From Bacillus xiamenensis (GTDB taxonomy: Bacteria; Bacillota; Bacilli; Bacillales; Bacillaceae): a stretch of 64,000 nt of DNA. Location of the stretch: NCBI RefSeq assembly GCF_000300535.1, contig NZ_AMSH01000006.1:41464-105463 (forward strand), read 5' to 3'. The notes beneath the pieces are model-generated. The model saw nothing but the letters and a program-made list of their open reading frames with translations, did not search any database and was not told where the DNA came from. A program made the position numbers and the translations under genes. Of the stretch, positions 19,717 to 29,481 are shown piece after piece (position 1 is the first letter of the stretch; the number at the start of each line of letters is the position of its first letter).

Positions 19717-20173
19717 AGCGTTCTTTCTTTAATAAATCTTTTAATTCATCAATAAAGACATTGATATCTTTAAACTGACGATAAACCGAGGCAAACCTGA
19801 CGTAAGACACTTCATCAATTTTCGCCAGCTCGTCCATCACCATTTCACCGACAAGCTCGCTTTTCACCTCTGACATGCCTTGATTACGCAATTCCTTTTC
19901 AATGTTAAAGCAGACATCTTCCAGCTGTTTTAAAGCGACAGGGCGCTTTTCACACGCTTTGATCAGTCCTCTTAGCATCTTTTCCCGGCTGAATTCTTCT
20001 CGGATTCCTTCTTTTTTCACCACAATCAGCGGCAATTCTTCTAATTTTTCAAACGTCGTAAAGCGATATTGGCAGCTTTCGCACTCTCTTCTGCGACGGA
20101 TGGATTTCCCTTCATCTACTGGTCTTGAATCAAGCACCCTTGTACCAAGGTGCTGACATGTGGGACATTTCAT
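19715..20173 (-). CDS. nrdR: Transcriptional repressor NrdR
   Basis: A 152-residue repressor of ribonucleotide reductase genes that senses ATP/dATP. It has an N-terminal zinc ribbon with CPTC and CESC (residues 3-6 and 31-34) and an ATP-cone domain from about 49 ('[25 protein letters not shown]'). Upstream of dnaB-dnaI, linking dNTP supply with initiation. No NrdR box was recognised in this window. Confidence 0.97.
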   Translation of the reverse strand: MKCPTCQHLGTRVLDSRPVDEGKSIRRRRECESCQYRFTTFEKLEELPLIVVKKEGIREEFSREKMLRGLIKACEKRPVALKQLEDVCFNIEKELRNQGMSEVKSELVGEMVMDELAKIDEVSYVRFASVYRQFKDINVFIDELKDLLKKER

Positions 20174-20177
20174 TTCA

Positions 20178-20564
20178 TCAGCTCCGATCTATTCTTGGAA
20201 GTTGTTTGTCTAGTTCTTTATAAAGGGACAAAACTGCCTTTTGACTAAAGCCAAAGTCTGTTGGCAGGGCCGTTTCTGTTGTCACATTAAAATCGACAGC
20301 TGTTTCAAAAGGACGAATTGAAATGACAGTCGCCACGAGAAAGGCTTTTTTCGGCGTTCGTATGTTTGCGCTGATTTCACCTCGTTCTGCTGAAACAGAT
20401 GTCACTTGATAGGATTCGTTGCGGGAAAGAATGGCTTCCACCGCTTGAAAAACTTGTGTATTTGTCGATTTGTAGTAATGGCTTTTCAGCTCTGACACCG
20501 GATGATGGTCAGATGTTTCCGTATGATTGGAAATGAATCGTTTTAGCTTTTGTCCTAAAGTCAT
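20178..20564 (-). CDS. Uncharacterised small cytosolic protein
   Basis: 128 residues with no membrane segment, signal or known catalytic motif. An alpha/beta pattern is evident, with alternating hydrophobic stretches around 60-100 ('[29 protein letters not shown]'). Four bases upstream of nrdR, so probably co-transcribed with it. The ATG has an AAGGGGAT-type site. Resembles conserved Bacillus hypothetical proteins; function unknown. Confidence 0.8.
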   Translation of the reverse strand: MTLGQKLKRFISNHTETSDHHPVSELKSHYYKSTNTQVFQAVEAILSRNESYQVTSVSAERGEISANIRTPKKAFLVATVISIRPFETAVDFNVTTETALPTDFGFSQKAVLSLYKELDKQLPRIDRS

Positions 20565-20603
20565 ACACGTATCCCCTTTGTCTTTAACCCTCTTCTTTAT
20601 TTT

Positions 20604-20637
20604 ATAAAAAAAACCTTTGTTTTCCTAGAACAAAAGT
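20604..20637 (-). terminator. Probable speD terminator
   Basis: CTTTTGTT..AACAAAGG with a one-base bulge, followed by eight Ts on the minus strand, between speD and the next gene. A second weaker hairpin (GGAGC..GCTCC then TTTTT) lies at about 20688-20730. Confidence 0.6.
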
Positions 20638-20748
20638 ATAGTCAGGTTGGAGAATGTTGGATGCTGTGTATGAAACAAATATAAAAAGGAGCATAACACA
20701 AAGGCATTTAATGCTTTTGGCCAGCTCCCATTGCAATCTTTTTTATGT

Positions 20749-21129
20749 TTACAGTGCTTTGGCTTGCGCCTGTTTCACTTGTACAGGTCCCATGCCTCGA
20801 GGAATTTCGATGTTTTCTCTTGTTTCAGCACCTAGTTCATCTCCGATATGATCTGCTGCAATATTCGGATCTAGATCGCCGCAAGTATAAACATCTATGC
20901 TCGCATAACCATGTTCAGGAAAGCTGTGAATTGTCAGATGAGATTCAGAAATAATGACAACTCCACTTACTCCTTGAGGTGCAAATTTGTGAAAAGCAAC
21001 CTCTCTTACTTCAGCTCCTGATTTCAAAGCTGCATTTACAAATGTTTTTTCAATAAAATCCATGTCGTTCAGTTTATCACAGTCGCATCCCCATAATTCA
21101 GAGATAACGTGACGTCCGATTGTTTCCAT
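20749..21129 (-). CDS. speD: S-adenosylmethionine decarboxylase proenzyme
   Basis: Makes decarboxylated SAM, the aminopropyl donor for spermidine. 126 residues from the second of two adjacent ATGs, which matches family length; AAGGGGGG lies seven bases upstream of it. The prokaryotic type 1b signature '[24 protein letters not shown]' spans the self-cleavage site at Ser63, which becomes the pyruvoyl cofactor. Active form is an alpha/beta heterotetramer. The 5' leader is unusually long, about 139 bases, and carries a tandem heptamer. Confidence 0.98.
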   Translation of the reverse strand: METIGRHVISELWGCDCDKLNDMDFIEKTFVNAALKSGAEVREVAFHKFAPQGVSGVVIISESHLTIHSFPEHGYASIDVYTCGDLDPNIAADHIGDELGAETRENIEIPRGMGPVQVKQAQAKAL

Positions 21130-21207
21130 CATGGACCCCCCTTAAACAAGAATGAAAGAGTGAAGTTCTAAGCAGCCGGACCGGACATATACCACGGGGG
21201 AAAGTTA

Positions 21208-21224
21208 GTCCTAAGAGGTCCTAA
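21208..21224 (-). repeat. Tandem TTAGGAC repeat in the speD leader
   Basis: Two exact copies of TTAGGAC separated by CTC, repeating every 10 bases, lie between the speD promoter and gene. They are flanked by GGG and TAAC so that partial hairpins are also possible. Confidence 0.6.
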
Positions 21225-21274
21225 CCCTTTAAGTATACCCGAATGAGTCTGCGAACAAGAAGTTCACGAAAAAT

Positions 21275-21303
21275 AGTATACTTTGTTTAGACCCATTTTG
21301 CAA
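21275..21303 (-). promoter_or_regulatory. Sigma-A promoter of speD
   Basis: Minus strand TTGCAA, 17 bases, TATACT. Predicted start near 21268, about 139 bases before the ATG. Confidence 0.72.
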
Positions 21304-21363
21304 GCTGTGTTTTTAGTGGGATTTTCTCTCATTTCTTGAAAAGGGACGTTCGTCTTCTTCATT

Positions 21364-22386
21364 TCAAACAGCAGACAGCTCTTTCATCTGTGCCCCAACA
21401 AACTTCACAAGATCGACCACCCTGCATGAATAGCCCCATTCATTGTCGTACCATGCAAGAACTTTCACTTTTCTACCTTCCATCACCATCGTTGTAAGTC
21501 CATCAACGACAGCTGAATAAGGGTTTGTGTTAAAGTCTGTGGAGACAAGCGGTTCTTCCGTGTAGTCTAAAATGCCAGCAAGAGATGTTTTTGATGCAGT
21601 TGCGAAGGCAGCATTTACCTCTTCTGCTGTCACATCTTTTTTCAAGTCGACCACAAGATCGACCATCGACACATTTGAGACTGGGACGCGTAGCGCAAGT
21701 CCATGCAATTTCCCTTTCATATGAGGAAGCACTAAAGAAAGCGCTTTAGCGGCACCCGTCGTTGTAGGAATGATGGACTGAGCACATGCTCTTGCTCGGC
21801 GCAAATCCTTGTGCGGGTTGTCGATATTTTTTTGATCATTTGTATAAGCATGAACCGTTGTCATTAAGCCGTTGTCGATGCCAAATTCATCATCTAACAG
21901 CTTGACAACTGGAGCTAAACAGTTTGTTGTACAGGATGCATTTGAAATAATGACGTGCTTTTCAGGATCAAGATCATCCTCATTGACACCCATCACAATT
22001 GTAATGTCTTCATTTTTACCTGGAGCTGTTAACACGACCTTTTTCGCTCCGGCATCTATATGACTCATCGCTTGATCTTTTGAATTAAATTTCCCAGTTG
22101 CTTCTATGACGATATCAATTCCAAGCTCTCCCCATGGAAGCTGCTTTGGATCTCTGTTATTGAGCAAAAGCACTCTTTTTCCATTGACAATCAAAGCGTC
22201 ATCTTCTGCTGTCACATCACATTCGTAGCGTCCATGATTTGTGTCATATTTGATTAAATGTGCTAGTGTTTCGGCAGGATAGCTTGCGTTCACCGCTACA
22301 ATTTGAATTTGATCGTCAAGCATTGCTTTTCTGAAGACCATGCGTCCAATTCTGCCAAACCCATTGATCGCTGCTTTTACCTTCAT
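21364..22386 (-). CDS. gapB: Glyceraldehyde-3-phosphate dehydrogenase, gluconeogenic
   Basis: 340-residue GAPDH of the GapB type, which prefers NADP and runs 1,3-bisphosphoglycerate reduction in gluconeogenesis. N-terminal Rossmann motif 'INGFGRIGR' (7-15) and catalytic Cys152 in 'SNASCTTNC'. Identified as GapB rather than GapA by its place beside speD and by CcpN-type operators upstream. Good GGAGTGA site before the ATG. Monocistronic or followed by speD, which has its own promoter. Confidence 0.96.
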   Translation of the reverse strand: MKVKAAINGFGRIGRMVFRKAMLDDQIQIVAVNASYPAETLAHLIKYDTNHGRYECDVTAEDDALIVNGKRVLLLNNRDPKQLPWGELGIDIVIEATGKFNSKDQAMSHIDAGAKKVVLTAPGKNEDITIVMGVNEDDLDPEKHVIISNASCTTNCLAPVVKLLDDEFGIDNGLMTTVHAYTNDQKNIDNPHKDLRRARACAQSIIPTTTGAAKALSLVLPHMKGKLHGLALRVPVSNVSMVDLVVDLKKDVTAEEVNAAFATASKTSLAGILDYTEEPLVSTDFNTNPYSAVVDGLTTMVMEGRKVKVLAWYDNEWGYSCRVVDLVKFVGAQMKELSAV

Positions 22387-22407
22387 GAACAGGTCACTCC
22401 TCTATTA

Positions 22408-22418
22408 TGTGTTATACT
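22408..22418 (+). promoter_or_regulatory. CcpN operator, gene-proximal, gapB
   Basis: TGTGTTATACT on the plus strand matches the CcpN consensus TRTGHYATAYW at every position. It lies about 22 bases before the gapB start. Confidence 0.75.
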
Positions 22419-22440
22419 TAATAAATTCATTCACGAAATT

Positions 22441-22451
22441 AGTATATCACA
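22441..22451 (-). promoter_or_regulatory. CcpN operator over the gapB -10 region
   Basis: TGTGATATACT on the minus strand matches the CcpN consensus fully and contains TATACT, the likely -10 box. CcpN represses gapB during glycolytic growth. Confidence 0.75.
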
Positions 22452-22558
22452 TTAGAATGTAATTACCAGTATATAAACGTACATTTTCGAAAAAGGGCTG
22501 TTCTTTTCAAAGGAAATGACAAAAAAGCATAAAAAAAGAAGAGTACGTGTATGTACTC

Positions 22559-23164
22559 TTACTTATCTGTATGTTCCCATTCGTTTAATATGTTCTGTAA
22601 TTGCTTTCTCATAAAAGCGAGATCTTTTGTGTTATCTATCACGCGGTCTGCTTTTTGGCATTTCTCCTCAAGAGGCAGCTGGGAGTGAATGCGGTTCAGC
22701 GCTTCTTCCTCGCTAAGGCCGTTGCGATTCATGAGCCTTGATAGCTGCAATTCAGGCGTCGTGTACACAACGATGATGCGGTCGACCAGCCCCTCCAGCT
22801 TGCTCTCAAATAACAGCGGGATATCGAGCACAACAAATGTTTCTTGCTGATTGATCCCTTCATCTCGCTGCTTGAGCATTTCCTTTCTGACCTCTGGATG
22901 AACGATGGCATTGAGCTGTTTTCTTTTCTCTTCGTCAGAAAAAATGATTGCTCCAAGCTGCTGCCGGTTCAATTCACCATTTGGCAGGAGGACTTCCTCA
23001 CCGAAGGTTTGAACGATTTGATGAAGGGCCTTCGTTCCTTTAGAAACGACTTCTTTTGCAATGACATCTGCATCCACCACGCGGATGCCCTTCTCTTTTA
23101 TCATCTGCGAGACTGTGCTTTTTCCACTAGCAATCCCGCCTGTTAATCCAATGACAAGCGTCAA
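22559..23164 (-). CDS. coaE: Dephospho-CoA kinase
   Basis: Last step of CoA synthesis: phosphorylates the 3'-OH of dephospho-CoA. 201 residues from a TTG at 23164, which has AAGGAGG seven bases upstream and opens directly onto the P-loop '[12 protein letters not shown]' (6-17). The 'DADVIAKE' and '[10 protein letters not shown]' motifs are intact. The frame is open further upstream but that part belongs to ytaF coding sequence in another frame. Last gene of the polA-mutM-ytaF-coaE run. Confidence 0.96.
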   Translation of the reverse strand: MTLVIGLTGGIASGKSTVSQMIKEKGIRVVDADVIAKEVVSKGTKALHQIVQTFGEEVLLPNGELNRQQLGAIIFSDEEKRKQLNAIVHPEVRKEMLKQRDEGINQQETFVVLDIPLLFESKLEGLVDRIIVVYTTPELQLSRLMNRNGLSEEEALNRIHSQLPLEEKCQKADRVIDNTKDLAFMRKQLQNILNEWEHTDK

Positions 23165-23177
23165 TTGATTTCCTCCT

Positions 23178-23810
23178 TTACAGCTTCCATACACCAATGA
23201 GAATAAGCAAAAACCCTGGTAAGCATGCAAGCTTATCGATCCAGCGCCAATTTGCCAAGTAATGTCCGGCACGAATCCCGATACATACAAAAAGTGAACT
23301 CATGACCGCAACCGTTATACTCATCACAATTGGAGAAAACCCTAGAATCGCTGCGCCGATCCCTGCTCCGAATGCATCAATAGATAAAGCAATCCCAAGG
23401 AGCACCGCTTCTATCCCATTGATCGTACCAGAGCGGTCAATATCTGCACTTGTCGGCTTTCGTAAAATTTGAATGACAAGACCGAGCGACTGCACTTCTA
23501 CATTGACGAGTGTTCTTTCATGAAGAAGCAAGTCACGTTCTTTCGCTGGTTTGTAAAATTGATACAACACCCAAAGCCCAATCGCAATCAAGATTCCTCC
23601 GCCAAGCTTATCGGTCACTGAGACAGGGAGGAATGTCGTCAAGAGGTTCCCAATCAGCATGGAAATCAGCAGCACAATTCCTGAACAACAGGCAATAATG
23701 ACAATGGCTTTAAATGGAATCCTCATTTTGCGAAGACCATACGTAAAGCCTACAGAAAAGCTGTCAATGCTGACTGCAATAGCTAAAAACAGAAGCGAAA
23801 ACGAAATCAT
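23178..23810 (-). CDS. ytaF: Sporulation membrane protein YtaF (MntP-like)
   Basis: 210-residue membrane protein with about six hydrophobic segments and the two repeated motifs '[16 protein letters not shown]' (10-25) and '[16 protein letters not shown]' (about 139-154), each with an Asp in the membrane, as in MntP/LysE-type cation exporters. YtaF is associated with sporulation in Bacillus. Whether it exports manganese here is inference. Sits between mutM and coaE. Confidence 0.9.
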   Translation of the reverse strand: MISFSLLFLAIAVSIDSFSVGFTYGLRKMRIPFKAIVIIACCSGIVLLISMLIGNLLTTFLPVSVTDKLGGGILIAIGLWVLYQFYKPAKERDLLLHERTLVNVEVQSLGLVIQILRKPTSADIDRSGTINGIEAVLLGIALSIDAFGAGIGAAILGFSPIVMSITVAVMSSLFVCIGIRAGHYLANWRWIDKLACLPGFLLILIGVWKL

Positions 23811-23985
23811 ACCTGAACTCTTCCTTTCTGTTCATGCAACGATGATCAAGAGTCTCTAGGCGTCCTTAGACTCTTCTTCACTATATGAAGAGCAGGTGGG
23901 CTGTGTGTCAGTCTACACCTCGCTGAAAAAAGAATGTTTTTTATCGTATGCATGGCAAAAAGGAAGCATGCTGATGGGCTTACCT

Positions 23986-24819
23986 TTATTGAGGACGTTT
24001 TTGGCAGGTCACGCAAAAATGAGTGCCTCGCCCTCCAACAACTGTTTTCTCGATGATACTTCCACATGTCTGGCACGGCTCTCCCCGCCGGTCATATACA
24101 AGAAGCTGCATTTGAAATGTGCCAATATCGCCCTGTGAATTGATGTAAGAGCGAATGGTGCTTCCTCCCGCATCAACTGCGACTTGAAGCGTGTCGATGA
24201 TATGTTTGTGGAGCACCTTGCATGATTCAAGGCTTAGCTGATTTGCTTTTGTTTCTGGGTGAATGCCTGCCTTAAATAGGACTTCATCCACATAAATATT
24301 ACCAAGTCCTACAACAATCTTTTGATCAAGTAAAGCTGTTTTGACCACGCGGGAGGTTTTCTTCAATTGCTCCCATAGATATGCTGGTGTAAATGCGTCT
24401 GAAAAAGGCTCATATCCGAGCTGAGACAGCGGAAGTTCTTTTTCTTCCTCCCCTGGATGAAAGAGATGCATTGTGCCAAATTTGCGTACATCATGATACC
24501 GAAGCTCGGTCCCATCTGTAAACGTAAAGACGACGTGTACATGTTTATCATAAGGATCATTTGCTTCATGTACACGGTATTTCCCTTCCATCCTTAAATG
24601 GGAGACCATCACATAGTGGTCTAAATGAAAGAGTAGGAACTTCCCTCTTCTTTCAATGGTTTGAATGGTTTCTCCTGCCATCCTTCTAGCGAACTCTTCC
24701 GGTTCCCCAGGACGTTTGATGATATTTGGCCATTTGATATCGACCGTTTCAATCGTTTTTCCTTTGACTAACCGCTTGAGAGTTCGCCGGACGGTTTCAA
24801 CTTCTGGTAATTCCGGCAT
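23986..24819 (-). CDS. mutM: Formamidopyrimidine-DNA glycosylase (Fpg)
   Basis: Removes 8-oxoguanine and formamidopyrimidines and cuts the abasic site. 277 residues: catalytic N-terminus PELPEVE (Pro2, Glu3 after Met removal), H2TH domain with 'DQKIVVGLGNIYVDEVLF' (about 160-178), and a C-terminal zinc finger with CQTC and CVTC. Directly downstream of polA (24 bases), the usual repair pairing in Bacillus. Confidence 0.98.
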   Translation of the reverse strand: MPELPEVETVRRTLKRLVKGKTIETVDIKWPNIIKRPGEPEEFARRMAGETIQTIERRGKFLLFHLDHYVMVSHLRMEGKYRVHEANDPYDKHVHVVFTFTDGTELRYHDVRKFGTMHLFHPGEEEKELPLSQLGYEPFSDAFTPAYLWEQLKKTSRVVKTALLDQKIVVGLGNIYVDEVLFKAGIHPETKANQLSLESCKVLHKHIIDTLQVAVDAGGSTIRSYINSQGDIGTFQMQLLVYDRRGEPCQTCGSIIEKTVVGGRGTHFCVTCQKRPQ

Positions 24820-24843
24820 GCTCCTCGCTCCTTTGTTCTCTCT

Positions 24844-27483
24844 TTATTTAGCGTCGTACCAAGATGGGCCTGAAGCAAAATCGACTTTTAGCGGCACATC
24901 GAGGTGAAGTGTGTTTTCCATCACTTCAGGGACAATTTTTTCTAGTATGGCGATTTCTTCTTTCGGTGCTTCGAAAATCAGTTCATCGTGCACCTGCAAT
25001 AAAAGATTTGCCTGCAAGTTTTCTTCTTTTAGCTTTCGCACCATATCAATCATTGCTTTTTTAATGATATCTGCGGCACTGCCTTGAATTGGTGTGTTCA
25101 TTGCCGTTCTTTCCGCAAAGCTTTTGATATTAAAATTACGGCTTGTGATATCCGGGATATATCGTCTGCGTTTGAGAAGCGTCGTGACATAGCCTTTTTG
25201 TTTTGCTTCCTGCACGATCTCTTCCATATATGTTTTGACGCCTTTAAAGCTTGTTAAATAGCGTTCAATAAAGGCGGCTGCTTCTTTTCTTGTAATTCCA
25301 AGGTTTTGAGAAAGGCCATAATCACTAATTCCATACACAATTCCGAAGTTGACAGCTTTGGCTTGTCTTCTCATAGAGGAAGTCACTTCTTCTTCCGAGA
25401 CATGGAACACATCCATGGCTGTTTTCGTGTGAATATCCATATCCTGCGTAAAGGCTTCAATCAAGTTCTCGTCTTGAGAAATGTGCGCAAGTACACGCAG
25501 CTCGATTTGCGAATAATCCGCTGCAAACATAAGCCAGCCCTCTTTTGACGGGATAAATGCTTGTCGAATCTTTCGGCCTTCTTCTAACCGAATCGGGATG
25601 TTTTGAAGATTTGGGTCTGTAGAGCTTAGTCTTCCTGTTTGTGTAAGCGCCTGATTAAATCTTGTATGGACTTTATGGGTATCTTTGCGCGTCACTTTCA
25701 TTAAGCCTTCGACATAGGTAGATTGCAGCTTGCCAATTTGGCGGTAATGCAGAATCGACCGAATGATTTCGTGCTTGTCTTCAAGCTTTTCAAGAACATC
25801 CGCAGACGTAGAGTAGCCTGTTTTGGTCTTTTTGATAATCGGCAGTCCTAATTTTTCAAATAAAATCACACCAAGCTGCTTCGGTGAATTGATGTTAAAG
25901 GTTTCTCCCGCTAAACGGTGAATGGTTTCTTCATACTCCTTCAGCTTCTTCGTTAGTTCTTCACCCATTTTCTGAAGGCGTTCAATATCCACTTTTACCC
26001 CAAGAGATTCCATTTCACCTAAGATAAGCGCAAGTGGCAACTCTAAATCTTCATACAGCTCATGCTGATCATTTTTTTCTAACGCTTCAAGTGTCAAATC
26101 ATGCAGGGCAGAAATCGCCGCTGCTTTCCGTCCAAGATGATCTTTGAGCTCATCTTCTGGCGGAATGGCCTGCTTCGCTCCTTTTCCGTATACCTTTTCA
26201 TCGGAAAGGGCGATATTCAGGCCGTATTCCTTCGCCACACTTGCCACGTCCTCATAGGATTTCTGTGGATTGACGACATAGGAAGCGAGCAAGACGTCGT
26301 TATCGACACCTTTTAGATCAACACCATGCCACCTGAGGGCGACAACCGCTCTTTTGGAATCAAAGACCCATTTTTTCTTCGTTTCATCTTGCGCCCATTG
26401 TTTAAACGCTTCTGATTGAAGAGCATCTTCTTTTGTGATAAAAAACGCACCGTTTTCATTATGGATCGCAAAACCGATCAAATCTGCTTCGTGATAATTG
26501 TCTCCCAGCTGTTCTACCACAAGCGCCGCATGATCTGTCAGCATGTCCTCTGTGACATCTGTTATTTTCTTCACATCTATTTCGTCTATTTCAACTGGTT
26601 CATCTGATTCTGGCGCTTCTCCTAAACGCTCTAGCAGCGTTTGAAAGCCCAGTTCTTTATAAAGGGAGATGACCTGCTCCATGTGAGGGCCTTCATAAGC
26701 GAGATCTTTGCTTGACACATCAATTGGTGCTTCTACGAGAATCGTCGCCAGCTTTTTACTCATTACCGCTTTTTCTTTATATTCTTCAAGCTTTTCTTTT
26801 AGCTTTTTCCCGCTGACTTCGTCAATATGTTCAAGTAGATTTTCAACCGTTCCAAACTGCTTTAACAATTTGATCGCTGTTTTTTCACCAACACCAGGAA
26901 CGCCTGGGATATTATCTGATGAATCTCCCATCAGTCCTTTCATGTCGATGATTTGATCTGGGCGCAGGCCATATTTCTCTTCAATATGGGCCGGTGTGTA
27001 GTATTCTACTTCAGTGATGCCTTTTTTCGTAATGGCTACCGTCGTGCGGTCTGTTGAAAGCTGTGTTAAGTCTTTATCTCCTGAGAAGATTTTGACCTCA
27101 AAGCCGTCTTTTTCTGCTTCTACAGCCAGTGTACCGATGATATCATCTGCCTCGTATTGCGGCAGCTCATACCTTTTCACCTGATATGCATCTAATAGCT
27201 CACGGATGAACGGCATTTGTTCTGATAGTTCTGGCGGTGTTTTTTGTCTTCCGCCTTTATATTCCTTAAATGTCTCGTGACGAAAGGTGGTTTTCCCCGC
27301 ATCAAATGCAACAAGCATATGAGTCGGCTTCTCGTCCTCCAGCATCTTCATTAAGATCATCGCAAAGCCGTAAATGGCATTCGTATGTACGCCTTTATCA
27401 TTAGATAATAGCGGCAAAGCAAAAAAAGCTCGATAGGCGAGACTGTTTCCATCCACAAGTACTAATTTCTTTTGATCTGTCAT
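24844..27483 (-). CDS. polA: DNA polymerase I
   Basis: 879 residues for gap filling and Okazaki-fragment processing. An N-terminal 5' nuclease domain (1-290; 'LVDGNSLAYRAFFALP', 'MKGLMGDSSDNIPGVPGVGEKTA') is followed by a degenerate 3'-5' exonuclease domain and the polymerase domain with motif A 'ADYSQIELRVLAH' and motif C 'VHDELIFE'. The exonuclease domain lacks the DxE metal ligands, as in other Bacillus PolA, so proofreading is not expected. First gene of the polA-mutM-ytaF-coaE run. Confidence 0.98.
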   Translation of the reverse strand: MTDQKKLVLVDGNSLAYRAFFALPLLSNDKGVHTNAIYGFAMILMKMLEDEKPTHMLVAFDAGKTTFRHETFKEYKGGRQKTPPELSEQMPFIRELLDAYQVKRYELPQYEADDIIGTLAVEAEKDGFEVKIFSGDKDLTQLSTDRTTVAITKKGITEVEYYTPAHIEEKYGLRPDQIIDMKGLMGDSSDNIPGVPGVGEKTAIKLLKQFGTVENLLEHIDEVSGKKLKEKLEEYKEKAVMSKKLATILVEAPIDVSSKDLAYEGPHMEQVISLYKELGFQTLLERLGEAPESDEPVEIDEIDVKKITDVTEDMLTDHAALVVEQLGDNYHEADLIGFAIHNENGAFFITKEDALQSEAFKQWAQDETKKKWVFDSKRAVVALRWHGVDLKGVDNDVLLASYVVNPQKSYEDVASVAKEYGLNIALSDEKVYGKGAKQAIPPEDELKDHLGRKAAAISALHDLTLEALEKNDQHELYEDLELPLALILGEMESLGVKVDIERLQKMGEELTKKLKEYEETIHRLAGETFNINSPKQLGVILFEKLGLPIIKKTKTGYSTSADVLEKLEDKHEIIRSILHYRQIGKLQSTYVEGLMKVTRKDTHKVHTRFNQALTQTGRLSSTDPNLQNIPIRLEEGRKIRQAFIPSKEGWLMFAADYSQIELRVLAHISQDENLIEAFTQDMDIHTKTAMDVFHVSEEEVTSSMRRQAKAVNFGIVYGISDYGLSQNLGITRKEAAAFIERYLTSFKGVKTYMEEIVQEAKQKGYVTTLLKRRRYIPDITSRNFNIKSFAERTAMNTPIQGSAADIIKKAMIDMVRKLKEENLQANLLLQVHDELIFEAPKEEIAILEKIVPEVMENTLHLDVPLKVDFASGPSWYDAK

Positions 27484-27586
27484 GTTTTAATCCTCCATCG
27501 ACTGAGCCGGCTCAGTCGTCTCTTTCACACATTGTATGTTCATTTTATCAAAGTTTATTTTGAAAAGAAAATAGACGAGCCTGCAT

Positions 27587-27622
27587 AAAAAAAGGGACGA
27601 AAACAACAAGTGTTTTCGTCCT
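27587..27622 (-). terminator. phoPR terminator
   Basis: GGACGAAAACA..TGTTTTCGTCC, about 10 bp, followed by seven Ts on the minus strand. Confidence 0.88.
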
Positions 27623-27738
27623 TCCAAAATTGGCTCCTTGGATGAAGGGGTTCCTATTCATCCTACCAATGATTGTTTAACAAAACATGAATTCATTGTA
27701 AAGATCATGTAAATTTTGACGTCACTTTCCTTTTTACT

Positions 27739-29481
27739 CTATTTTGCCTTCAAACTCACTGTAAACGTCGTCCCTTTGCCTTGTTTGCTATGGACAGAAA
27801 TCGTCCCTTCATGCGCCTCGACAAGGTGTTTCACAATCGCAAGGCCAAGCCCTGTACCACCAGAGTTTCTACTTCTATCTTTATCAATCCGATAAAATCT
27901 CTCAAATATTCTTGGAATCTCACTTTTTTTCATTCCGATCCCTGTATCTGCTATATCAAATTCACAGCTGTTTTTCATCGGTCTCGCTGTAATCGTGACA
28001 CTTCCTCCCTCCGGTGTATAAGTGAGGGCATTGTTGACGAGATTGAGGAAAATTTGCTTTAATCTCAGCGGGTCTGCCATGACATAGACCGGCTCTTTTG
28101 GGACACGTACTTGTAATTGAATGCCTTTTTCTGCAGCCTTTTGTTTTAGCAGCACTTCAATCTCTTGAATGATTTCTGAAGCATTGGCTTCTTGAATATT
28201 CAGCTTAAAATGCTGCTGTTCAATTTTAGAGAGATCTAGTAAATCTTGAATAAGCGTTTCTAAACGGATGCTCTCTTTTAAGATGATTGAAAGGAATTCT
28301 GTCAGCGCTTCTTTGTCATCAATGGCTCCATCGAGAAGCGTTTCGGAAAATCCTTTAATAGATGTAATCGGTGTCTTTAATTCATGTGACACGTTAGCGA
28401 CAAAGTCTTTTCGCATTTGTTCTAGTTGCTTTGTTTCTGTCACATCATGAAACACAAGGACAATTCCTTTCCATTCATCATCTGTACTTAAGATCGGAAC
28501 ACCATCGACTTGGAAATAGCGGCGCTCGATGTCAACAGCAAGACGCAGAAACTTGCGTACTTTGGTTTCTGTCATGAAAATTTCGTCAATTAGTTCAATT
28601 ACCTCTTCATGTGTAAAGGCTTCATGATACAGCTTGTGCATGTAAATATGCTTTTGCACCTTAAATTGCTTACGGAAGGTTCGATTGACCAAGTGAATAT
28701 AGCCCATCTTATCAATCAAAATAATCCCTGCTCCGATGTTTTCAATGACTGTTTGCAGACGATCTCGCTGCATTTCACCAGCGCTTGTCATGTCTTGAAG
28801 GCTTTCTGCCAGACGCTTCATGGATGTATTGAGTTCACTTGTTTCAATGATCAGCTCTTCATAGTTATTCGTATCATAGTTCCCACGTTCAAGCTGTTTG
28901 GCTACCTTGGTGGCATAATCAATCGGTTTCACATACTTCATCGACATGCGGTAGCCAAAAAAGACGATGATCACGATAGCCGAGCCAAGACAAAAGGCTA
29001 ATGCAAGCCAGAGCTGGCCGTCAATTTCATTTAAAGGCTGGTATGAGGCATGGAGAAATAAATATCCCGCCGGCTCGTTTTGTTTCATAATAGGGACTGC
29101 ATAATGAAAAAGCGCATCCTTCTCATCATCAATAACCGTTCCTTTTGTTTGGAGGCGTTCATTTTTCAGCGTGTTTTGAATGATAGCTCTTTGCTCTGCT
29201 TGACCCGTTGTATGTATGATATTCCCCTTCACGTCCACAATCGACGCATTCATATCGAGATGCTGCTTGGCTTGATTGAGGATCTCCTGGTTCTGCTTTG
29301 CCTTCAGGTCATCCCCATTCATTGAAGAAAGGAGAAAGCTTGCTTCTTTTTCCATTCGCTGCGTTAATTTTGTTTCATAGAAAACATGAAACATATGATC
29401 CAAGAAAAGGCCAAGTGCGACAAACACAATAAAAAGGAGAAAAATGAGCCCAGAAAACAGGCGGGTTCTAATTTTACTCAT
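27739..29481 (-). CDS. phoR: Phosphate-response sensor histidine kinase PhoR
   Basis: 580-residue membrane kinase of the PhoPR system. Two membrane segments (about 10-32 and 156-176) bracket an extracytoplasmic PAS-like domain; then HAMP, a cytoplasmic PAS domain (about 240-340), DHp with the phospho-His in 'FVANVSHELKTPITSIKGF', and the HATPase with N, G1 and G2 boxes ('GIGMKKSEIPRIFERFYR'). It overlaps phoP by eight bases. In B. subtilis it senses wall teichoic acid intermediates during phosphate limitation. Confidence 0.97.
   Translation of the reverse strand: MSKIRTRLFSGLIFLLFIVFVALGLFLDHMFHVFYETKLTQRMEKEASFLLSSMNGDDLKAKQNQEILNQAKQHLDMNASIVDVKGNIIHTTGQAEQRAIIQNTLKNERLQTKGTVIDDEKDALFHYAVPIMKQNEPAGYLFLHASYQPLNEIDGQLWLALAFCLGSAIVIIVFFGYRMSMKYVKPIDYATKVAKQLERGNYDTNNYEELIIETSELNTSMKRLAESLQDMTSAGEMQRDRLQTVIENIGAGIILIDKMGYIHLVNRTFRKQFKVQKHIYMHKLYHEAFTHEEVIELIDEIFMTETKVRKFLRLAVDIERRYFQVDGVPILSTDDEWKGIVLVFHDVTETKQLEQMRKDFVANVSHELKTPITSIKGFSETLLDGAIDDKEALTEFLSIILKESIRLETLIQDLLDLSKIEQQHFKLNIQEANASEIIQEIEVLLKQKAAEKGIQLQVRVPKEPVYVMADPLRLKQIFLNLVNNALTYTPEGGSVTITARPMKNSCEFDIADTGIGMKKSEIPRIFERFYRIDKDRSRNSGGTGLGLAIVKHLVEAHEGTISVHSKQGKGTTFTVSLKAK

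Noticed and set aside
23849..23890. Inverted repeats (AAGAGTCT..AGACTCTT and CTTCA..TGAAG) between ytaF and mutM
   Set aside because: They pair, but there is no T-run, promoter context or conservation evidence; too weak to call a terminator or operator.
28609..29001. 130-codon plus-strand frame antisense to phoR
   Set aside because: Shadow of phoR; no ribosome site or recognisable domain.
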